Shown here: piece by piece, positions 49,401 to 59,393 of the stretch | Layout: each line of letters opens with the position of its first letter | Position numbering within the stretch: the stretch's first letter is position 1 | Assembly (NCBI GenBank): GCA_020055645.1 | Contig: CM034546.1 | Span: forward strand, 7,502,001 to 7,566,000 | Length of the DNA stretch: 64,000 nucleotides | Direction: 5' to 3' | From: Tomocerus qinae | Lineage: Eukaryota > Arthropoda > Collembola > Entomobryomorpha > Tomoceridae | Position numbers and translations under genes: made by a program | The notes under the pieces: generated by a model | Told to the model about the DNA's origin: nothing | Databases searched by the model: none | The model's input: only the letters and a program-made list of their open reading frames with translations

Positions 49401-50920
49401 ATGCATTACTGGTGAATATGTTGGCAAAATAGGATCGCATAGAATTATCTTCTATTGAACAGTGTAATAAGTCTAACTGGTCTAAAGCTCTGTGCGGTAG
49501 AAGCATTTTACATAACAAACTTTCTTCAAAACAAATAAGAATTAAGAATGCATTACAGTTGTATATGTTAACAAATTAGGAGAGTAAAGAAATATCTTCT
49601 ATTGAACAGTGTACTACGTTTAACTGGACTCTAGCTCTGTGCGGTAGAAGCAGTTTACTATAAAAAGATTCTTCAAAACAAATAAGAATTAAGAATGAAT
49701 TACAGGTGTATATGTTGACAAAATAGGATCGTTATTAAACATCTTCTATTGAACAGTGTACTAAGTCTAACTGGACTAAAGCTCTGTGCGGTAGAAGCAG
49801 TTTACTATAAAAAGAATCGTCAAAATCGGTAATAATTAAGAATGTATTACTGGTGAATATGTTGGCAAAATAGGATTGCATTGAATTATCTTCTATTGAA
49901 CAGTGTACGACGTCTAACTGGACCCCTGCGAGGTAGAAGCAGTTTACTATAAAAAATTCTTCAAAACAAAGAAGAATTAAAATGCATTACAGGTGTATAT
50001 GTTAGCAAACAGGGATAGTAATGAAATATTTTCTATTGAACAGTGTACTACGTCTAACTGGACTGAAGATCATTTCGGTAGAAGCAGTTTTTATTAAAAA
50101 GATTCTTCAAAACAAATAAGAATTAAGAATGCATTACTGGTGTATATGTTGGCAAAATAGGATGGTAATGGAACATCTTCTATTGAACAGTGTACTTAGT
50201 CTAACTTGACTCAAGCTCTGTGCGGTAGAAACCGTTTACCAAAAAACGTTGGTACAAAATACATAAGAATTGGTAGTGCATTATTGTTGTATATTTTGGC
50301 AAAATAGTGTCGTAATGAAACATCTTCTATTGAACAGTGTACTAAGTCTAACTGGACTAAGGCTTTGTGCGTTAGAAGGAGTTTACATAAAAGAGTGTCT
50401 TCAAAACAAATAAGAATTAAGAATGCAATAATGGTGTATATGTGGACAAATTGTGACCGTTATAAAATATATTCTATTGAACAGTGTACTAAGGCTAACT
50501 CGACTAAAGCTCTGTGCAGTAGAAGCAGTTTGTATAGAAAAGTTTCTTCAAAACAAATAAGAATTAAGAATGCTTTATAGGTTTATATTTTGGCAAAATG
50601 GGGTCGTAATGGAATATCTTTTATTGAACAGTGTACTAAGTCTAACTCTACTGAAGCTCTGTTCGGTAGAAGCAGTTTACATAAAAAGTTTCTACACAAG
50701 AAATAAGAATTCATTACCAGTATATTTTTCAAATTAGGAGCGCAATGAAGTTTTTTCTCTTGATCAGCGTACTGATTTCCAGGCAAATATAGCTCGGCAG
50801 AGTAACAATGATGACAGCGTAATAATTTCAAGTGAAATAAACCTTTGTGCGGTAGAAACAATTTGCTTAAAAAATTTCTACAAACGAAAATCGGTATATT
50901 TTTACGAATTACCAATAGTG

Positions 50921-51841
50921 TTGTAAACGCAAAATGTATCGTGATTCACTGTGCATTTGATGGAAGGCACATGTTGTTCGTAATAAATGTGTTGAATTCA
51001 AATTTTCCATTGACTTACCACTTTGAATCCTTAAAATTTGGTAGTTTAGGAATGACATATTGAATACAGTTTTTCCTGCCATATCGGTTTAGTCCCATTT
51101 TTGACTTAAGGTTGACTTAAGACATGATTTTTAATTATTTTTAGGTGCGCCTCCCCTTGACCAAATTTAATTGATAGTGATACACTAGGCAATATTTTTT
51201 ATTATTTTGTGATTCTCGTTAAGTAACACAAGGTCGATAAAATTATCTCAAGATGCTCGAGCACAATAAATATTTCACATTCTCAATTGATTATTCGAAA
51301 AGCAAAATCAGGACGAAGTGTAAGAATGGTGACATTAACAATTTTCTATAAACATGCCTTAATCGACTGAAGATGATGTGTCAGCGCAAATTGCGCAATT
51401 AGCAAGAATTGATCATAAAGTGTTTTTACAGAACAATGTACCTTATGTAAGCTATGTGTCGAAAATATATTTCCATAGTATAGTATATAATATTAAATCT
51501 CTTGAAATACATATGTATTTAGTAAGACTTTCATGTCCTAATTATATTAGAATCATTTCAAAAATGCCAAATATAATTAAATGACTGGCGGATGTTTTCA
51601 TTACAAGTACGATAGCAATAGGAATATTAGTTTAAAACAGTCGAGTTATTCCATAATAAAATTAAATTATGGGTACAAAATAAAAACTTTCTTTGTTTTA
51701 ATTATCCCGTTAGATACATTTAACTAACTTGTATAGATAGTCAAAGGAGTAGTTAGGAGATGTTTTTCACCTAATTTTTAAAATCAAATATTCCCCAAAA
51801 AAGTTTTTTTAATTGTTGTTTAATTTTAGTCATTTCCAAAA
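50921..51841. other. Non-coding, right flank of the satellite
   Basis: The last decayed monomer fades out near 50920. After that no satellite similarity, no gene and no repeat recognised. Confidence 0.5.
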
Positions 51842-52012
51842 CAGGGTTGTTATTGTCCGGATTAAACTATAATTGTCCAGGATGAAATGTTCTTTTTTAT
51901 CCAGGATGAAATGTTCCCTTTTTATCCACGACGAAAGTGAACAGAGTTCCTGGAAAAAATTATATAGTTTTACCCTGGATAAAGCCAATTTTGTCCACAC
52001 CCTGCAACCCTG
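51842..52012. mobile_element. hAT-like MITE with 8-bp target duplication
   Basis: 171 bp, CAGGGTTG at the left end and CAACCCTG at the right. Flanks TTCCAAAA (51834-51841) and GTCCAAAA (52013-52020) agree at 7 of 8 bases. Internal words GTCCAGGATGAAATGTTC and ATCCAGGATGAAATGTTC repeat. Confidence 0.85.
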
Positions 52013-52700
52013 GTCCAAAACTATGTTGGTTTAGAGAAAACAAATACCAAGACAGAAGTAGTAATTAGTATAGAAAGGTATATAATTATAACAGAGCAAA
52101 TATTAATCCAATTATAAAATTAAATTTTTAAAATTGAATACATCCAAACTCCTGCCACGTGTATGAATTTTGTGTCTGCTAGCCACAATATTGAAATAGT
52201 TTTCTTCATAGTTATTGTTATTTTATTGTTGATATTTATTCATTATTCATTAGAAATTTGCCAATGGCTTATGGCTGTAACATAGATTTCAACACATTAG
52301 TATTGCACCTGCAGGGGACTATATAGTTTCGGCGTTTATATACAGACGCCAAATGTTTTTATTGTTGATACTTTGCCATACAGTTTTGTTTTTTGTTAAT
52401 AAAGAATAAAGTTGAAAAGAGAATCAGCAAAGCTTTCTTTGCTAAATCAAAGTATTACGTAAATCTTTTTTATTTCGACAAGGATTGTGTGACCATAATC
52501 AAATACTGCAGAGGTTTTCGACGTCCTATGGAAACTGACGTTCAGACTTTTACATAGTCATATTTGAATTAATTATAGAAAATGGAAATTAAATATTTAT
52601 TGTTTAAGAAAAAAGTAATTTACAAGTGATTTCTAAAAGGTGTTAGTAATATAAAAACTGTATTTACTTACTACGGATTCACAAACCGGAATCGATAAAA
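52013..52700. other. Non-coding, upstream of the protease gene
   Basis: Contains TATAAAAA at 52650, about 50 bp before the ATG, as a possible but weak TATA box. A short palindromic pair GGCGTTTATA...AGACGCC is at 52332-52350. Confidence 0.35.
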
Positions 52701-54122
52701 ATGAGCATTTTGGCAAATATAATTGTATTTGGCAGTGTCTTACTTCTTTTGGCTATAAACCAAATTAGCTCACAAACAAGCGAAACTTTAACAGGTCCTA
52801 ACACAGTCGTCATTTTACTTAAGCCGAGTTCCCAGGATATAATCAAGAATGCGGGTGTTAGTAATCATTTGGACATAGTTGAGTTACTTAGTGGATCGAG
52901 TAATCCGCTGTCTTCAACGGTCTCATCTGTTAACAATTTATTGGAAATTTTGGCGAAATTATTCGGTGTTATAATTCAATCTTGTCGATTTTTATGGATG
53001 TCCGGCGAAATGTTTTGCAACAAAATTCCAAATTGGATTCTAAATTTATTGATCAACACGTTTCCGAATTCGATTAGTTCTATTCGACCTGCCGTGACAA
53101 TTGTCATCCCTGCAAATCCGAACATACCATTAACTTGCGAGACGGATTTATGGCACCATGAAACAATGAATCTAAGTTTAGCCTGGCAAGCTGGCTGCAT
53201 TGGAGCAGGTTTAGTGTTAGCAACTATAGATACAGGGTGTAGGTGCACCCATACAGAATTAGTAGAAAATATGCGGAAAAATTTCAGTTGGTTTAACGGA
53301 TGCAATGATAGTGATACTTGTATTGATCATAACGGCCACGGAACTCACACTTTAGGAACTATGTGTGGGAAAACTGTTGGAGTTGCTCCGGGAGCCAGCT
53401 GGATAACCTGCCGTGGCTGTTGTGGTGGCGTGTGCCCGGAGATAAGTTTAAAGACTTGTGCCGAGTTCTTGTTTTGTCCCGACAATAAAACAAATAATTG
53501 TTCCACCAAACCGGATATCATTAGTTGCAGTTGGGGAGGACCAAGTCCAGCTGCAGGTGTAATAGGATTTTTCAATGTTATAATAGAACTTTTCCGAAGT
53601 GTAGGCACTTGCTTCTTTTTCGCTGCAGGAAACTCTCGCCAGGCATTAACTTGCAGTAATATTAATTATCCAGGAGAGACGACATATGACAATTTGTGTA
53701 CAGTTGGTGCAACTTCCTGCGATAATCGCATAGCTAGCTATTCCAGCTGTGGAACTACAACACAGGGGATGATGAAACCAGATATTTCTGCTCCAGGGAC
53801 CAATATTAAATCAAGTTGGAATGGGAATGACACTGATTACAACACCATCAGTGGAACAAGTATGGCTACTCCAAATGCGGCTGGATTAGCTGCATTAATT
53901 AAATCATGCAATAAAAATTTTACGTGCCCTGAACTCATAAACATTATTATAACTAAAACCTTCAAACTGATTCTTCAAAGCAACGAGGGTAACAAGATAC
54001 TTGTATGCAACCGTACTAGTACTGCATCTCAAAATGAAAGTTTGTACCCAAACAATTGTTATGGATATGGAAGGGTCTGTGCCTATTCAGACATGAATCA
54101 ACTGCAACAGCAGCCGAGTTAA
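52701..54122 (+). CDS. Secreted subtilisin-like serine protease (peptidase family S8)
   Basis: 473 residues in one exon, ATG at 52701. Signal peptide about 1-25 (VFGSVLLLLAI), then a pro-region to about 148, then the S8 catalytic domain. Catalytic Asp177 in ATIDTG, His213 in NGHGTHTLGT, oxyanion Asn311 in AAGNS, Ser387 in SGTSMATP: all four key residues are present, so the enzyme should be active. The domain is unusually rich in Cys (CRC, CRGCCGGVC, CFFFAAGN), which suggests disulfides and action outside the cell. N-glycosylation sequons are frequent. It is not a furin/proprotein convertase (no P-domain); the closest style is the bacillopeptidase/subtilisin type known in bacteria and in some invertebrates. 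No intron is visible, which fits either a retrocopy or an acquired gene family. Confidence 0.92.
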   Translation: MSILANIIVFGSVLLLLAINQISSQTSETLTGPNTVVILLKPSSQDIIKNAGVSNHLDIVELLSGSSNPLSSTVSSVNNLLEILAKLFGVIIQSCRFLWMSGEMFCNKIPNWILNLLINTFPNSISSIRPAVTIVIPANPNIPLTCETDLWHHETMNLSLAWQAGCIGAGLVLATIDTGCRCTHTELVENMRKNFSWFNGCNDSDTCIDHNGHGTHTLGTMCGKTVGVAPGASWITCRGCCGGVCPEISLKTCAEFLFCPDNKTNNCSTKPDIISCSWGGPSPAAGVIGFFNVIIELFRSVGTCFFFAAGNSRQALTCSNINYPGETTYDNLCTVGATSCDNRIASYSSCGTTTQGMMKPDISAPGTNIKSSWNGNDTDYNTISGTSMATPNAAGLAALIKSCNKNFTCPELINIIITKTFKLILQSNEGNKILVCNRTSTASQNESLYPNNCYGYGRVCAYSDMNQLQQQPS

Positions 54123-54350
54123 AACTTAAAAAGCGAAGTTTATAGTTGATAATGTCTTTACTAATTTGAATTAGTCCTTTTTTTCTCTGAGAAACACTGG
54201 TTTCTGTGAATAATTTAATAGGTAATTGAACACGATTCTATTTTCTCATGTACGTTTAATATTCAATTAAACAGTTGCATCCCTGCCAAAAATTGAAATT
54301 TGAATGTATTTGACCAAATATAAAAATATATAATGAAGGTTCTTAGCAAG

Positions 54351-55416
54351 TTATGCGACTTGGACTAGAAGATAGAAGTTCAATAATAAACTGGGTAATT
54401 ACTATTATTAGTATATTATTATTAATATAAAAGGATGGTTAAATTAACATTAATATCCAAATAATATAAACATTAAGCAAAAAGGGTTTAGTAGACCTTT
54501 TAACAAATTTTAATGTCATGCAATAATGTGTGACCGAGTCATATTATTCATGTAAACTGAATGAATTTTCCAAATACTTAAAAGTTTAGGATAATTAAAG
54601 ATTAAATAAATATATATTTTACTAACAAATTGTTCAACATAAGTTACATGCAGTTTCAAAGATTCACAATACAAATGCCTTGAATTACTACGATGATGAA
54701 AAATTGTCATGAATAAATTAGCGGGTATTGTACAGGAAAACAAAAATTTATACTATTATTTTTTTCACAATGGGATATTCTGGTTTCCAATTTGATACTT
54801 ACGAAGCTGGTAATTAGGGTTCTTTTTATGCAGATTTTCATGCTTTTTTAATAATTCTGTAGTAGAGACTCTTTTCCCACAAAAAGAACATTCGAATATC
54901 TTTTCGTGTATATCAATATGCCTTTTAAGACTCTGACTGTGTTTGAAAAGTTTTCCACAACCTTCTCCATTTTCAGCAACTTCCTTGTGCATTTTTAGAT
55001 GAATCCGGAATTGACTTGGGAACTTAAAACTCAATCCACACTCATCACAAACAAATTTCCTTTCGTCGCTATGAGCACCGCATGTGATTTACTAACTCAA
55101 CCTTATATAAATATTTCCTACAGCAGATTTCACATGAAAATCTCTTTTCTTCCGTATGTCGTCTCTCGTGAATATACAAAGAATTCGTATCTTTGGAAGC
55201 CCCCCCCCCCCCACAATGCCGACATAAATGTGGAGTGAAATTATCCGAATGAGTCAAAAGATGATCTTGATAGGCCTTGTCACATTTATCACATTTAAGG
55301 GCGGATCTTGGCGCATGTAATAATTGCATATGTTTGTTACAACTATCTTTTCATAAGGTCTTTCCACATAATTCACAGGTCATTAAATATTGCTTTAATT
55401 CTTCCGCATTCATTTC
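54351..55416. repeat. Segmental duplication, copy A
   Basis: Matches 60779-61866 through non-coding sequence (GACTAGAAGA, TTGTTCAACATAAGTTACA, CAAAGATTCACAATACAAAT) and through the zinc-finger coding part on the minus strand. Diverged by many substitutions and indels. Confidence 0.85.
54765..55416 (-). pseudogene. C2H2 zinc-finger pseudogene (copy A)
   Basis: Related to the sequence at 61204-62112. Recognisable fingers in sense: CDKCDK...HLLTH (about eight residues lost between the Cys pair and the His pair), CRHCGGGG...HERRH, CEICCRKY...H, then after a frame change near 55069 CDECGLSFKFPSQFRIHLKMH, CGKLFKHSQSLKRHIDIH (first Cys region lost) and CSFCGKRV...HENLH. A run of about 13 C at 55201-55213 (a Gly run in the protein) replaces part of one finger. 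A stop precedes the first finger. These breaks make a working protein unlikely. Confidence 0.8.
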
Positions 55417-55440
55417 AAGTAAAGTTTACATTCCGTAGGA

Positions 55441-56069
55441 ATTGCTTAATTATTTATGAAGTATTTTTTGGATAGTTTTGGTACACATATTGACTGTAGT
55501 GACATTAAAAAGTGTTGATACATTTATAACAGTTGTGCTATTAGATGCTGACGTGTTGCAGTTTTATAAACACTATAAACAGCTTAGCAATCTTCTCTTG
55601 ACACATTTGTTCAAAGTGCTAGGTCACACATAAAATTGCTTAAATTTATGACTACACTAGTTAAAAACAAAATTACATTAGTCGTTGTGTTTAAATAACG
55701 TTGGGTTTTTCGGTAAACTGTAGGATATAGAACAAAGGTCAGGGTAGATATGGTTCTTGTTTTTATAAGAGCACTATAAATCTGGTTTTCGTGTTTTAAA
55801 AGCTCACCTTCCTTATTTTCTCGAAACATTTTAGTCACACCATTGCAATCAGAGTAGTTATCAAAAAACCGTTTTCAATTTTTATCTTCATATCTTTTTT
55901 CTTACTTTTCCATTCCTTGGATGTGTCTCTTAGTGATTTCCACAAGAATCTATCTATGTTTAAAACTAGAATTTCACCTAGAAAGACAAATATCTTCTTA
56001 AACTTATTTACATTTAGACCTGTTGATGAACTTGGAGAATTTGATATCAATAATTGGCTGATATCTTTA
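55441..56069. other. Non-coding or unrecognised coding remnants
   Basis: Minus-strand frames at 55835-56050 and 55611-55838 have plausible amino-acid composition (FKKIFVFLGEILVLNIDRFL; ENQIYSALIKTRTIST) and adjoin in different frames, but I recognise no family. Confidence 0.25.
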
Positions 56070-56350
56070 ACAATTACTACACAATAGAGTAGTTGATTGA
56101 TTGTTAAATGTAATACAATTTTTTACGTCAGCATATACACGCTTGGCAGGTAAAATGCGATAAGATTTGAAATTACAACTTCCCCATCTTACTAGAATTA
56201 CAGAGATGTTTAATGTAATGTCATATTACTACAATTCCAAAATTAATTACCATATATATTGGAATTAAATTACTACATAATGGTATTACATATACTACTT
56301 TAACAACATGTATAACTGTACATATATAACTACCATTATAAATTTACAAA
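56070..56350. repeat. Dispersed repeat, copy 1
   Basis: Matches 57930-58215 in the same orientation: GGAATTACAACTTCC-like words, TTACNAGAATT, AAAATTAATTACC and TTGGAATTAA in the same order and spacing. Non-coding. Confidence 0.7.
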
Positions 56351-56451
56351 AAATGTTTTAAATTAATACCTTTATATATAGGACGTGGAACTATATATTT
56401 TGGATTTTTGGCAAAGTTGAAAATAGTAGAAAGTAGAAACAACGACTTCAT

Positions 56452-56700
56452 AGGGAACTAAAAAGGTACTCCTTTTTTACAAAAAAGGTAAAAAGTACTA
56501 CTTTTTCTAAAAAAGCAGTCCTTTTTACCTTTTTACCTTTTTTACCTTATTTACATGTGAAGTGAAGTAAATGGGGCACTCTGCTACATCAAAAAAGGTA
56601 AAAAAGGCAAAAAGGACTGCTTTTTAAAAATCTTACTCCTACCTTGTTTATAAAAAAGACAAAAAATGTTAAGGCAGAAAAGGTCCTTTTTTGTTCCCTG
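56452..56700. mobile_element. hAT-like MITE, poly-pyrimidine/purine family, copy 2
   Basis: Inverted copy of 11903-12128, with ends AGGGAACTAAAAAGG and TTTTTTGTTCCCTG. Flanks GACTTCAT (56444-56451) and GACTTCAA (56701-56708) agree at 7 of 8 bases, so the left-most base of the element has probably mutated. Confidence 0.85.
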
Positions 56701-56897
56701 GACTTCAATGGTCTTAATATAAATTGCAATCATGTGATAAATTTCAAGAGAAATCAATGCCACACAGACAACAAAACCAATAGCCAAATAACCCCTTGCT
56801 TTGCTATAATAGAAGGAAGTATATCAACGCATTTAATATAACCCTACATTCCTGTGGAAAAGGTAACATTTAAAGCAGTACAAAAAATGTCATGTAT

Positions 56898-57145
56898 CAA
56901 GCACGTATGCAGAACTAAGTTTCGGAGGGGGCTAAATTTCCAATAGATATTTTAAGTATATATATTCGCGCGTAGCGCGAAAATTTTTGGCATTTTTTGA
57001 AGGAAATGAGTCGAAAATGGCCTAAAAATGGCAAATAATCGCGCGGAGCGCGAAATTTTTTTCTATTTTGAGAAAAAAATTCCCTTTTTCTTGGATTTCG
57101 GGGGGGGGCTTCAGCCCGTAAAGCCCATCCCTAAATACGTCCTTG
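56898..57145. mobile_element. hAT-like MITE with perfect 8-bp target duplication
   Basis: 248 bp. Ends CAAGCACGTATGCAG and CTAAATACGTCCTTG are inverted repeats; the flanks are TCATGTAT on both sides (56890-56897, 57146-57153). Inside, two CpG-rich dyads (GCGCGTAGCGCG at 56968, GCGCGGAGCGCG at 57040) and a run of nine G. Confidence 0.9.
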
Positions 57146-57311
57146 TCATGTATGACCCTTGATGGTATTAGCTGGCGAATAATAACTTCAAAAATATACT
57201 ATACTAGATTTTGACATTAAATATTAATATTAATGTTTTCTATTTAAAAACAACAAAAAATATAATACTATAACAGCAAATATTAACTGTTACAACTGCA
57301 ATATATTTCAA

Positions 57312-57629
57312 CTCTTCGTTGTTCGTCAAATGATTTCCACAATGGTAGGGCAAATTTACACTGTTAACCAAGCCACGCCATCCGTATCCTACATTCGATC
57401 ATTGGATATTTTCACGTTGACTTGTGAGTTATTTGTTGTGGCAGCCCTGTTGGAGTCTTTTTTGGTCAGCCAACTGCAGAAATGGAATGATAAAAAGTGT
57501 TTACTACCACTAACTGGACATCCAGAAGAAAGCCGTTTAGAGTCATCTATAGCTATGAAAGTGGATTTGTGGGCAAGAAGCATTTTCCCCGCTACTTTTG
57601 TTATGTTTAATTTGATATACTGGATGTAA
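57312..57629 (+). pseudogene. C-terminal exon or fragment of a Cys-loop ligand-gated ion channel
   Basis: About 99 residues to the stop at 57629. ISTMVGQI (end of TM2), PSVSYIRSLDIF (the conserved TM2-TM3 loop), CELFVVAALLE (TM3), a short intracellular loop, and DLWARSIFPATFVMFNLIYW (TM4) followed at once by the stop: the standard end of GABA/glycine/glutamate-chloride-type subunits. The ligand-binding domain and TM1 are not found upstream, and I see no convincing splice acceptor at the left edge. It is either the last exon of a gene whose other exons lie outside or in diverged sequence, or a partial copy. The short TM3-TM4 loop is unusual. Confidence 0.75.
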
Positions 57630-57929
57630 TACGTCGAAATCGGAGAGAATGATTTCACATCTGCACAAATGGGAAATCATTTGAACTTTACATGCGCCGA
57701 GTAGAAACGATTATTTGAAAATGTCTGTTAATTGACTTTTCTTTGCAACTGAATATTTTAGTAAATAATTGGCAATTAATTAACGTTTAGAGCTGTCATT
57801 AATGCACTGCAAGTTTGTAGAAATTCAGAATAATTAATAAAAAGAAGACTTCATGCCCCAGGGATATTGGTCCCTGTAAATCCTGTCTTAAGTCAGAATT
57901 CCATTTTCAACGACAAAGACAATTAATAC
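57630..57929. other. Non-coding
   Basis: Nothing recognised. Confidence 0.4.
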
Positions 57930-58215
57930 ACAATACGGTTTTTCCGTCAGTATGTACACACTATTAGGCGGATAAAACCCGACAAGATTTGGAATTACAA
58001 CTTCCTCATCTTACAAGAATTGTAGAAATGTTTCATGTAGTGCCATAGTACTATAATTCTAAAATTAATTACCTTAAAAATTGGAATTAATTTACTACAA
58101 TAATGCATTAGCAACTCTTATACATATGAAAATTGGTTTACGTATGAGTTAAGAGTATTTTATAGCAATATTATACCACGCTATTACTACAACTCCCACT
58201 AAAAATTTATTATAT
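57930..58215. repeat. Dispersed repeat, copy 2
   Basis: Diverged second copy of 56070-56350, same orientation. Confidence 0.7.
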
Positions 58216-59160
58216 AACACATACAACGGCTCGGATGTTATCGGACAGCCTAGTACACAGAAACTGAGTTCGTTTTCCATTTGGAACAATAAATAAAGTA
58301 AGAAATTATTAGTATTAATTATTCAATTAATTGTAATAAAATAGGCAGTAGGATAAATTAATAGAAATAAAAGTATCGATGCATGGGTAAAGCAGGAACA
58401 ACAATTTTCTGCTTACCCCTACATCTAATACATTGTTCAGTTAGCCTTAATTTAATTCTAGTCAACTGTATGCTAAGTGATTATAACACCAATCCATATG
58501 GAAAAGGAGTCTGGCTGTTTCTCCATCTGAAACTTTCATAATTTTAATGACAGAGGGAATAATTATGCGGTAACCAGATAAGCAACAACGGACGGTATCA
58601 ACCAGGCACTATAGAAATCTTGTTCTAAACCTAAAAAGAATTGAAAAACACTTCTTCAACAATTAAAAACAAAAAACAAACACACGGCACCAAAACAATG
58701 TCAAAAAAAATTAATTATTTACCCGAAAAACATCGCTTTGCCTTAATCAGTCTAGGTAGACGTCTTCACAATTCCCATTTTGGTAGCACAAGATAGTTTT
58801 CTACTGCGTGAAATAATGATGAGTATAAAACTCATCCGTTGAACGTGCACGAGAAACTCTCTGTCTCACGTTTTCAGCCAGACTAACCGTTTGCTAAATA
58901 AGGGAAGATGTTTTTATTCTCGTAACGGAAAAGGTTGAGAAGATAATGCGTTATATACCTGTTCCAGTAATAGCGCTTTGTAGCATTATTAAAAAAGCTT
59001 TATGGGAGTGCTTTGCCATGAGTTAAAACTTCAAATGTTCATCTGGTAATTTCTAACTTGCAACAGGGAAGAAAAAAAACCTTTTTTATCTGTTAATCTT
59101 TGCTTTTTTCAAGTAATTTTAAAAGCAGAATTTTCTTGCTTGTTTTCTATTTCAATGTGC
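58216..59160. other. Non-coding
   Basis: TATAAAA at 58824-58830 inside a short dyad (GAGTATAAAACTC) is the only promoter-like word; no reading frame follows it. No gene assigned. Confidence 0.4.
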
Positions 59161-59393
59161 CAGTACCGTATTTAGAACTCGATTTCGGAGGGGAGGGGGC
59201 AAGTGTGTGATAAAACTATATTTACTAAGTATTTATTTATTTTAAGGCTCTTTTTATCAAAAATAAGGCAAAAATACCTAAAAGATAAGGTAGCCTAAAA
59301 ATCACGGAAAGCGCAAAATTTTTGGTATTTTGAGAAAAAATTTTGTATTTTAAGGGAAGCAATTGCCCCCAATCAACCCCTTAAAAATGACTG
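59161..59393. mobile_element. hAT-like MITE, CAGTACCGTATTTAG family, decayed
   Basis: Starts CAGTACCGTATTTAG, has GGAGGGGAGGGGGC near the left and CCCCCAATCAACCCC near the right end, and ends near AAAAATGACTG. No target duplication is preserved. Confidence 0.55.

Larger units (their letters stand above)
23830..50920. repeat. Satellite DNA array, about 185 monomers of about 146.5 bp
   Basis: One head-to-tail array of 27 kb. Each monomer carries ATCTTCTATTGAACAGTGTA, then AACTGGACTCAAGCTCTGTG, CGGTAGAAGCAGTTTACTAT, and GAATTAAAATGCATTAC. Two main monomer forms alternate in many places, one with TGTTGGCAAAATAGGATCG and one with TGTTCACAAATTAGGACAG, giving dimer spacings of 293 bp. The central part (about 25-46 kb) is highly uniform; the ends (23.8-24.9 kb and 49.4-50.9 kb) are divergent, the normal result of unequal exchange acting mostly in the middle. 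146.5 is not a multiple of 3, so the recurring 62-67-codon frames cannot be one long gene. Function unknown; centromeric or heterochromatic satellite is plausible. Confidence 0.97.

Noticed and set aside
24923-49458. About 25 near-identical 62-67-codon ORFs (MHYMCICSQIRTVKK...)
   Set aside because: They follow the satellite period; each spans parts of two monomers, the monomer length is not a multiple of 3, and there is no promoter, signal or conservation of frame beyond what the DNA repeat imposes.
23830-50920. CRISPR array or tRNA-like cluster
   Set aside because: Repeats are about 146 bp with no unique spacers; animal context. No pol III A/B box pair was found in the monomer.
53345-53608. 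Minus-strand ORFs within the protease gene
   Set aside because: Shadow frames of the S8 catalytic domain.
58824-58830. TATA-containing dyad as promoter of a new gene
   Set aside because: No initiator at the right distance and no plausible coding exon downstream.
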